A program made the position numbers and the translations under genes. The notes below the pieces were generated by a model. It did no database searches. It saw only the letters and a list, made by a program, of their open reading frames with translations, and was not told the DNA's origin. This document shows, piece by piece, positions 56,461 to 64,000 of a DNA stretch of 64,000 nt. Within the stretch, counting starts at the first letter, position 1; every line of letters begins with the position of its first letter. This DNA comes from Tretioscincus oriximinensis (taxonomy: Eukaryota > Chordata > Lepidosauria > Squamata > Gymnophthalmidae), in NCBI GenBank assembly GCA_022410635.1, contig JAJVDF010000126.1:1615846-1679845 (forward strand), read 5' to 3'.

Positions 56461-58458
56461 CTTGCATTGGAATAATCCAATGATGAATATGCTCACAAAG
56501 TTTAAATAATAATAAAAAAGGTTTCATGGCAAAGATGGGAAATCTCATAGCCCTAAAGATATTCTCACATGATTTCTAGCACAAAATGTGCCATAATAAT
56601 CATGCAGATTGGAGAAAGGAAGCAAAAGGAAACAGCACAAAAAGAACAAAGGTTAATATATGTTTCCAGCCAATATTTCAAAATACTCACGGAGGCAAGA
56701 AACTCATTTATTTCTTCAGAATAACTTCAGGCTTCTATGCGCAGTTGTATTTTACTTTAAGATCCGGTGCTGTCAGCCCATTCATCTATGCAGTCATTAG
56801 TTAATTTATAACAATGTTCCATATTTGAATATATTGGTTTTTCAGAATCGTAGTTGCACACTATATTGACACTTTCATTAACCACTATTATCTCAAGTTC
56901 TCCTTCAGTCTGATTGGCAGGCAACAAAAAAAAANCATCATTATGGCCTTGTCATTTCTCAGTAGCAGATAGTATGATCCTGACAACCTATCCCAGCCTC
57001 ACACCCACATCACTGCTACAGTATTTTCATACCTTTCAAATGTTAGTTCCCCTTCCCAACTCCTTTCATGGTAGATGGCCTGCAACTGAGCCCCAAATAA
57101 GAACATATTTGATGATCCCTTGGCAGAACGAACACCTATCTGCAAGGAAGACAAATTCACATGAACATTTTCAGGTAATTACACGTCAGTTCCTCAGTAC
57201 GTACTAATTTTATCTGCCACTTGCAGTTCTTTTAGATTTAAAAGATCTTGCTTTCTTTGCAAGACCTTATACACACAGAGGAATGACAAGGTACTAAAAT
57301 ATTTTAGTGTTTCGAAGAGTAGAGAAATTAACAACCATGCATACAAACCAGAACGTTTGCACTGCTAGAGGCAAAGAAGGCAGTCCAGAAAAACCAAAAT
57401 TTCACAATGCATTACAAACTTGCATTGGAGTCTCATTTGCAGGGACCATATAAGGCAGGGATTGTGATGAGCAAGTAGGGAAATTTCTTCTTCGTACTAC
57501 CTGGAAGGGTGTGGAATAACATTTAACCCTCAAAAGGCATAATGTAAAAATGGTGGCAATGTGCCACAGCAGAAGCAGCAGAAAATTACCAAGTGATAAT
57601 TAAAATGCCTCGAAACATACATGTGATTTTGTCATAAATCAATAGAATCTGTCTCCACCCAGTGCTGGTATTCTCTTCTTATCTCCCATATATTTATTAT
57701 TACATATTCTTATTAATTAAGCATCACTCACTCACATATTCATACTACTATGGAGGCTTGCATTACATTTGCACTGCAACCAAAACAGGTTCTTGTGATC
57801 TTCCCTGTCATAAAAAAGGCTTGATTTCTCCATAACTCCTTGTTGGAACAAGATGATTTCAACACCTTTTGTTTGTTTAATTCACTGCAGATTTGTCAAT
57901 CTGTTTGAGGTGAACTATTTAGAAAACAGTTGTTTAGATGCTGCTGACCATCCTGGATGTGAGGGTTTCCAAAGAGCTAGCCCAGGATTTCTCAAACTGA
58001 TCCTTATTGACATGAGACTCTCATCCTGCCCTGTGTGCAGGAATGATTTTGAGATTGATAAGCGCTGTAGTCAAGGATCATGTGGAAATACCAGAAAGGC
58101 TGGTCTCAGCAGTAATTCCACTGGGAAAATTCAAAGGGGTCAAGTTTCTCATTTAGCAAGGGGGTCTAGAAGCAGCATAGAGATTAAGAGAGAAAGAAGT
58201 GGGTAACATGGACTTTGTAGATTAAACCTTAGTCTATTTAAAGCATAGACCTTTGTAGATGAAACTCTACTTCTATGCTATTGCCTTCTTTCTCTTTGCT
58301 GGACTCTAGGTGCTACCAGGCTTCAGACCAACAGAGAAACACCTTTGCTTCTCATTTAAAATGCACTCTGCTTAGTTAAAAGCCCCCATTAGCTAGCATG
58401 GAAGCATAAGGATCTATTGTCATTATCAAGCTGGTACAGACAAGTACTATAAAAGTCA
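56461..58458. other. Unassigned sequence
   Basis: No gene or repeat family recognised in 2 kb. The open frame at 57853-58206 contains SCPVCRNDFEIDKR, superficially RING-like, but only one CxxC pair is present and there is no supporting context. Confidence 0.3.
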
Positions 58459-58956
58459 TACAGATGAAACCCCATTATAACAGATGCCAAGGGGTGAAGT
58501 GGATGATGATGAAGAATTCATTTTTTATACCCCGCCTTTCTCACCTCAAGGACTCAAAAAGTGGCTTACAGAGTTAATTTTTGCCCAAAGGCTTACATTT
58601 TATTCTATCTTCCCCGCCAGGTTAATGGTAGTCCTCATTTATCTAATTGAAGTGCAGATTATAAATCCACATTTCTTTCAAATAGCTAAGTTGGTTAGAA
58701 CTGCAGGTTAGTGGTAGGTGCTGAACCCCTGCACGTTTGACACAGGGCCTTGAAACTGGACCTCTCAGATGAAAGACTGGCATTTAGCTGACTGCACCAT
58801 TTATGCCTGGATGTGATTGTTATAATGAAATTTTGTTATAGTGAAACTCATTTTAATCAACATTACTCTTACAAGCATTCTGCCGGAGCTTTCAAATTTG
58901 TTTGTTATACTGAAAATTCTGTTATATCGGGGTTCTTTATAACGGGGTTTCACCTA
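58459..58956. mobile_element. Tigger/pogo-like MITE split by a SINE
   Basis: Left TACAGATGAAACCCCATTAT and right (reverse complement) TATAGGTGAAACCCCGTTAT match the Tigger/pogo terminal sequence (cagtgaaacc..tataac); TA flanks both. Internal gttatactgaaaattctgtt and gttatagtgaaactcatttt are Tigger-like subterminal motifs. No transposase. The SINE at 58484-58808 was inserted soon after the left TIR. Confidence 0.78.
58484..58808 (-). mobile_element. tRNA-derived SINE, second subfamily, inside the Tigger-like MITE
   Basis: Reverse complement of the 41251 subfamily: tgatgatgaagaattcattt (tail), tttataccccgcctttctca, ctcaaggactcaaaaagtgg, gctaagttggttagaactgc, ggtgctgaacccctgcac, and the head cagatgaaagactggcattt followed by agctgactgcacc. 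Full length, more diverged than 41251. Confidence 0.87.
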
Positions 58957-59004
58957 TATATTATGCAAAGTCAAAAAGTGAAGTTTTCTTTTATATACAT
59001 GAGT

Positions 59005-59180
59005 CTTTTCTGCACAGAACCTTATTCTGGGACAAATCTTGTAATAAGGAACTGACATCCATGTGTTAATACAGACTGTGGTTGGCCCCCCTCAGGGCCT
59101 GTCATAGCCTTCACTAGCATGTAGATACCAGGCTTCTGTTCTAAGGTATATCCTAGAGTAAAGGTTAGTGCATAACAGAC
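59005..59180. mobile_element. TIR element, family Y, copy 3
   Basis: ttctgcacagaaccttattc at the left is loosely inverted by tcctagagtaaaggttagtg and cataacag at the right. The cactagcatgtagataccag segment and ttctgttctaaggtatatcc match the inverted core of copy 1 (9895-10018). Confidence 0.55.
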
Positions 59181-59569
59181 TCAAAGCATTGCTAATGGGA
59201 CTAAATTTTAGTCTCCCTCTATGACAGTTGTTTTCACTCTCCTATTGACTTCCACGTCCTCTGAGCCTTGCCCCATACTCCACTGCTCTTACCCAACTCA
59301 GGAGAACTTTCCATGGGTTAAATGTTTGCAACCATGGCTACAGTAAAAACTGATGTGGCCTGTGCATTCTGAACAGAATCCAGATGCAGGCTTAAACATC
59401 CTTAAAACAGTTTGAATTAGGATTGCTTAAGGGATCTGTGACCAGATCCTGTCTCCTTCCAGGACCTGCTGTTGCCCACAGCTTGGTAACACAAAGAATG
59501 CAATGAGCATGGAGAAAGGAAAGGCACTAAGTGCAAAGGTCTGGATAGGTCTAATATTGTACAGAGTCA

Positions 59570-59690
59570 CACATACGTTTAATCCCATTTCAGTCCTGAA
59601 AAACTGATCTAAACCAGGAAAAACCAGTTTTGCCTTGTTTAGTTCAATCCATCAGGACTGAAGGTAGATTCAAAATATGTATCTGATTCT
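59570..59690. mobile_element. Small palindromic MITE-like element
   Basis: tttaatcccatttcagtcct, with gaaaaactgatctaaacc, is inverted as aaaccagttttgccttgttt then catcaggactgaaggtagat. A single arm-like match lies at about 20110. Too short to assign to a superfamily. Confidence 0.5.
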
Positions 59691-60654
59691 GGACTACATC
59701 TCAGTCAGTGGAGGCTGCTAGTCTTTTTGTTGGAACAAGTCTTATATCTGTGATCTGTCCATGGTCCTGCATATTGTATTTGATCTTATTTCTTCTGAAT
59801 TCTGTGTTTTCCAGGTCCCTCCCTCTCTTGACACAACCTCTTCTGAGATCCTATTTCACCTCATACTACTTGTTGCTTCGCCATCTTTTATTCTCACAAC
59901 AAAATTCTAAGCATTAAATTGTCAGTTTCAACCTATAACCAATGATGTAAATTTGAAATAGTTTTTCAGATTACAGGTGAAATATTATTACCACCACTAT
60001 TCTACCAAGACTAGGGCTGCAGGCATGTGGGGGATGGAGGGGTCATGATCAACTAAAGGATTTTTTGAAGCAACAGAGCTTTATTCTGAGTGGATTCCAA
60101 GTGGATTGATGAACATCCATGATCATGTGGAGCGAATTCTTAATCAAGCGACTACCAGCATGACACACCCACAATATGAAAGCCTGCAGCCTTAACATCT
60201 TTTGCTCCATCACTTCACTATTTCTTCTCCTGTCAATTCCAAACAAAAAGAAGATGAGGATAGTTAATACAGTGAACAGATTGTTCCAATTTGTCATCCA
60301 ATATTCTCTAGCAAGTAAGTTCTGCCTTCCATTCCTGCAAAGTCTTGTAGTCCTTTCCTTCTGGAAGGTGGAATATAAAATTAATTACTACTAATGAGGA
60401 AATGTAGCAGCACAAGATGCCATGAAACAGATTATCAAAAGTTAAATTTGAAACATTTGATATCTTTGAAATGAAACCGAAAGCTTTTTAGAATGTGTCT
60501 GGGACATTGTCACAGAATATTGCATCATGCAAGCTTTTTATAAACTTTGATATTGCTTTTTTTTGCTCAGATTTATACACTATTTCAAGGAAAGGAAACA
60601 ATCATTTGAAAGATTAATGCTATTTTCTAGATTTTTAAAAAACATATTTGATCT
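59691..60654. other. Unassigned sequence
   Basis: No gene or repeat recognised. The open frames are short. Confidence 0.3.
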
Positions 60655-61053
60655 AAGGCTGCTATTTTCTACCTTGTTTGGAGAGCAACCAGGAAGTCTC
60701 AGGCACATATTCTAAGCGCTTTTCAGTAGTCAACCCGCAATAAATGCCTTTTATCGCAGAATAAACTATTGCTCAGATATTCAGACATCGTTCCAGAGAA
60801 GCCCCATACTCTCGCAAGTGTATCCGTGTGCACAAATCAGGTGAGAGATGTTAAAACAAGTGAGAATGCGGCAGATGTTTCTACTACCAGGTTATGAGTA
60901 AAACAAAATTCTCTGACTGCATTGTGACGAGATTAATGAAGCTGAGGCTCTGGTTACTGAATATACAGGTTTGGTGAGCCCAGGCACACGATTGCCATAT
61001 TCCAGATTATAGCTGTATAGTGGCTTTTAAGTCGTCGTGTGCTCGCAGCCTAA
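60655..61053. mobile_element. Harbinger-like TIR element (family Z, copy 2)
   Basis: TAA then ggctgctattttctacc at the left; tcgtcgtgtgctcgcagcc then TAA at the right. A 3-bp TAA on both sides fits PIF/Harbinger targets. The internal gcaataaatgccttttatcg, agaataaactattgctcaga and ttccagagaagcccc blocks match copy 1 at 53461. About 400 bp and non-coding. Confidence 0.6.
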
Positions 61054-61329
61054 GATAGATATGGCATATCACACATGGCAAATTTCATATTTTAATTAAT
61101 TAGTTAGTTGTAAATTTATTTTTTCAACCCATACAGAAAATAACCCATACAGAAAATGTCCATTTAAAGCAGTAGAGCCTTACTGGGAATACATTTCTAT
61201 GTCCTTGGAATAATTGACCTTTTTCTAAACATGAAAGTGACAGTAATAATAGTGGTGGTGAGTCAGCAGTAGCTGGGGAAACATGACTTGTATATTATTT
61301 TGTTCCATCACTTTGGGTTAGCGAGGCAA

Positions 61330-61575
61330 TAGGACTGATGCCTGATAGTTTGTTTTATGCAACTGCAGCGTAATTCAATCTCAATCTTTTGATGCTTCCT
61401 CCAGGATGGAGCAGCATGCAGCATTCCTGAAATACCAGTTGCATTGAGTTAAGAACAGGTGAAGATTTTGCCTTCTTATGTTTCAGGTGCAATTGGTGGA
61501 CCAGTGTGTGAGACAGAGTGCAGGACTAGATGGGCTCTGGCCCCATTCATCAGGGCTCCTCTTATGATCTAACAT
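61330..61575 (+). mobile_element. CR1 LINE 3' UTR
   Basis: gcaataggactgatgcctga, gtgaagattttgccttctta, ggaccagtgtgtgagacaga, gcaggactagatgggctctg and atcagggctcctcttatgat are the CR1 3' terminus in sense orientation. No coding part remains. Confidence 0.85.
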
Positions 61576-61579
61576 CAGT

Positions 61580-61678
61580 CTTCAAAGGAGCTAGCAACAC
61601 TTTGAGACTAACTTGAGAAAAGTGGTTGGCATAAGCTTTCGTAGACAGGTCTACTTCTTCAGATGCCTTCAGTCTTCA
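61580..61678 (-). repeat. Dispersed repeat family W, copy
   Basis: ttcaaaggagctagcaacac, tttgagactaacttgagaaa, agtggttggcataagctttc and gtagacaggtctacttcttc are the reverse complement of the segment at 63036-63130. The core aagctttcg...cttcttcagatgc is widespread in reptiles; its transposon class is not clear to me. Confidence 0.75.
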
Positions 61679-62520
61679 GTTTTTTTAGAAAAATATGCTG
61701 GGTACACTTTGAATTGCATGAATGTGTGTGTGGGAAGTATATTGTTGTAAATAATTGTAAAGTATTGTTACTGCTACTAGGAGTAGAAACATAGCAGTAG
61801 TGCTCCCTAAATGTTTTTCTAGAATGAGTAGTTAATTAGCATATATTTAAAAAACAGTTAATAAATACGATTTTAGTGGCAGATATATTACCAATGTGTA
61901 GTCCTAGAAAAAGCAAAAGTAATAGGTATTCATTGGTAGCCTGAATGATAATATTATTGAGTTCTTGTATGCCAAAGGGTGAATTGGCTTCTTACTGCAT
62001 GTTTTTGTCTGTGGCTTATGTCCACACATGTTGTTATTCTGCAGCCAGATAACCCTACTCATGCAAGGGTGTGGTTTGATTTCCATTGTCCTCCTAAATC
62101 TTTTTAAAGCGACCTGTGGGAAAATGGAATGATTACGACATTTTATGAAACTTTTTTTCCTTTCCCATGCAATACATTTTTTCTTCCTGGTANACAGCGT
62201 ATATAACTTTCGCTTTCATTCCATGTGCCTAATTTTTGCGACTTTTAAGCCCCAATGGGGATCTCTACTACTATCTATGTATAGAAGATTCAATGTAGAG
62301 CTTCAGTAAAACTAAGTAGAGATGACTTTCTCTGCTTATTTTATTTATGTAGTGTGCTTCTCTTAACAGAGGCAAATGCAAACTTGCTCTTCCATTCAGA
62401 TGGAAATTTGCCTTTGTTTTAAAAAATATTCCAGGTTCCTTCATTTTGCCTCTTGTTCTGGGCAGCTCAGTGAAGCACAAAGTGTGTGAACTGTGCAAAA
62501 CTCTATTCAGTATTAAAAAT
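61679..62520. other. Unassigned sequence
   Basis: No gene or repeat family recognised. Confidence 0.3.
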
Positions 62521-62964
62521 AATACAGTATTCTTTCAACCGAAGGCCAGGTTGAAGAGGTGCATCTTCAGAGAATACAACGATGATGACAGTTGCCCCTC
62601 GAGGGGGAGACTATTCAAAAGACTGGGGGGCAGCTACAGAGAAAGCCCTGCCCCGGGTTCCCATTCCATTGGTTATTGAAAGGGATGGTACAACCAGGAG
62701 GGCCTCTCCTTCAGATCTTAAGGCTTGGGCAGGTTAGAATGGGAGAAGGCGTTCCTTTAGATATTTGGGGCCCAAGTTATTTAGGGCCTTATATGTTAAA
62801 GTTAATACCTTGAATTGGACTTGGTAGCAATTTGGCAGCCAGTGCAGCTCTTTTAAGATTGGCGTAATATGAATCCAGCCAGTCATTCCAGCTGCTGCAT
62901 TCTGCACCAACTGCAGCCTCTGAACCAATTTCAAAGGTAGCCCCATTTAGATCGTATTACAATA

Positions 62965-63130
62965 GTACAGTTGCATATGCTTTGTCTTCTCCCATACACA
63001 TTTTCCTATAAATACCTGACCCTGACATTAGTCTCTCAGCATCTGAAGAAGTAGACCTGTCTACAAAAGCTTATGCCAACCACTTTTCTCAAGTTAGTCT
63101 CAAAGTGCTGCTAGCTCCTTTGCTGGACAA
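62965..63130 (+). repeat. Dispersed repeat family W inserted in the L2
   Basis: Carries tctgaagaagtagacctgtc, aaaagcttatgccaaccact and tctcaaagtgctgctagctc. L2 sequence flanks it on both sides (tcgtattacaatagt before, aatctggaagttactagagc after), so the insertion postdates the L2. Confidence 0.72.
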
Positions 63131-63372
63131 TCTGGAAGTTACTAGAGCATGGATTTCTGTGGCTAAATTATCCCTGTTCAGAAGTGGCTGTAACTGGTGA
63201 ACCAGATGTAACTAGAAGTAGGCACTCCTGACCACTGCCTCCACCAGATCTTCAAGTGTCAGTGAAGAGTCCAGGAGCGCTCCCAGATTTTGCACCCATA
63301 CATTATAGGGCAATTTTATCCCATCAAGGACAGGTTGCCTCCCCACTTCACGAACTCCCCGAATAAGATGGA

Positions 63373-63898
63373 TCAGAGAGATAGAANTGTGCCATATTCA
63401 CTCCAAATCTCTTGATGACCTCTTCCAGCAGCTTCATACAGACGTTGAACAGCATGGGAGAGAAGAATCCAACAAAGTGAGCTCCCAGGGTGTTGAGCAA
63501 AACTCTCCCACACTACTCTCTGGAAGCAGTCTTGGAGATAGGAGTGGAACCACTGCAGTGCCTTGCCATCAACTCCTAAACTCCTTAGCCTCTCCAGGAG
63601 GATACTATGATCAATGGTATCAAAAGCCACTGAAAGGTCCAGGAGAGCCAACATTGCCCCCATCCCTCTTCCAGAGAAGGTCATCAACCAGGGCAACCAA
63701 GGTGGTTTGCATGCCATGACCAGGTTTGAAGCCAGATTGAAATGGGTCTAGATAATCCATTTCTTCCAAGCATGCTTGCAGCTGAACAGCCACAACCCTT
63801 TCCAGTACCTTGCCTAGGAAGGATATGTTGGCCACTGGGTGGTAGTTGTCTAACTCTTCCGGGTCAAGAGAAGGCCACTTGAGGAGAGGGTGCACCAC
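63373..63898 (-). pseudogene. L2 ORF2 reverse transcriptase, two frames
   Basis: Two overlapping open segments, 63620-63898 and 63373-63717, carry the RT fingers (LDNYHPVANISFLGKVLERV) and palm motif A ([16 protein letters not shown]). The frame switch lies near 63630-63720. The motif B-like stretch is damaged ([20 protein letters not shown] in place of a GVPQGS-type motif) and no YADD follows. Inactive. Confidence 0.88.
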
Positions 63899-64000
63899 TN
63901 CCTTTTAAAGAAGCATTCATTACCCTCTGGACCCATCCNGTCATACCCTGCTGGCTGCCTTTTGTCATCCAAGTAGGGCAAGGATCCAGAGGGCATGAAG

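Larger units (their letters stand above)
62525..64000 (-). mobile_element. L2-clade LINE, RT to C-terminus, runs off the window
   Basis: Minus strand, from 63898: [60 protein letters not shown], then [20 protein letters not shown] with RT motif [19 protein letters not shown], a decayed region where YADD is expected, and after the family-W insertion GLPLKLVQRLQLVQNAAAG, HITPILKELHWLPNCYQVQF, KVLTLTYKALNNLGPKYLKE and a KMHLFNLAFG terminus. This is the L2-type RT and C-terminal domain (jockey superfamily). A frameshift near 63640 and others inactivate it. The 5' part lies beyond 64000. Confidence 0.88.

Noticed and set aside
57853..58206. Open frame with a RING-like CPVC start
   Set aside because: Only one CxxC pair is present, without the remaining zinc ligands, and there is no exon or repeat-ORF context.

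Overview
This window looks like repeat-rich intergenic or deep intronic DNA from a reptile, most likely a squamate lizard. The evidence is the repeat repertoire: tRNA-derived SINEs of the Sauria type, CR1 and L2-clade LINEs ending in the sauropsid CR1 tail, L1 retroposons, and many short terminal-inverted-repeat (TIR) DNA transposons (hAT, Tc1/mariner, Tigger/pogo-like, Harbinger-like). Scattered single Ns suggest a draft assembly. I cannot name the species. No bacterial or viral genome layout is present. I found no host protein-coding gene, tRNA gene or rRNA gene that I can defend. The only recognisable protein-coding sequence is decayed retrotransposon ORFs.

Layout. 1-5.5 kb is low-repeat AT-rich DNA; it might hold the last exon and long 3' UTR of a host gene (weak call: splice-acceptor-like site at 872, poly(A) signals at 2523 and 3896). 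5.5-8.6 kb is a CR1 LINE with endonuclease and reverse transcriptase (RT) remnants, a lost RT catalytic motif and about 0.8 kb of foreign sequence. 8.6-29 kb is a mosaic of CR1 3' ends, SINEs and MITEs among unassigned DNA. 29.1-31.5 kb holds two long hAT-like MITEs, one invaded by a second hAT element with a GC-rich hairpin. 34.2-35.2 kb carries an LTR-like sequence next to another hAT MITE. 39.2-41.6 kb is a dense cluster: a TIR element, a Tc1-like palindrome, a hAT MITE with an 8-bp target duplication and internal hairpin, a second Tc1-like palindrome, and a SINE. 42.1-42.8 kb is an L1 3' end on the minus strand. 44.7-49.5 kb is a CR1 fragment followed by a long L1 with ORF1 and ORF2 remnants. 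49.8-56.5 kb contains CR1 and L2 fragments, a SINE inside an L2, and a compound palindrome-rich DNA element apparently invaded by an LTR. 58.4-59.0 kb is a Tigger-like MITE split by a SINE. 60.6-64 kb contains a Harbinger-like element, a CR1 tail and a minus-strand L2 LINE running off the end.

How the parts relate: these are independent mobile elements and relics, not an operon or pathway. The repeats give a relative insertion history through nesting. The most distinctive observations are a hAT-like MITE family carrying a paired-octamer palindrome, a compound nested inverted repeat at 53.7-54.25 kb, a Tc1-like half-element sitting on an L1 deletion junction, and three copies of a dispersed repeat I could not name.
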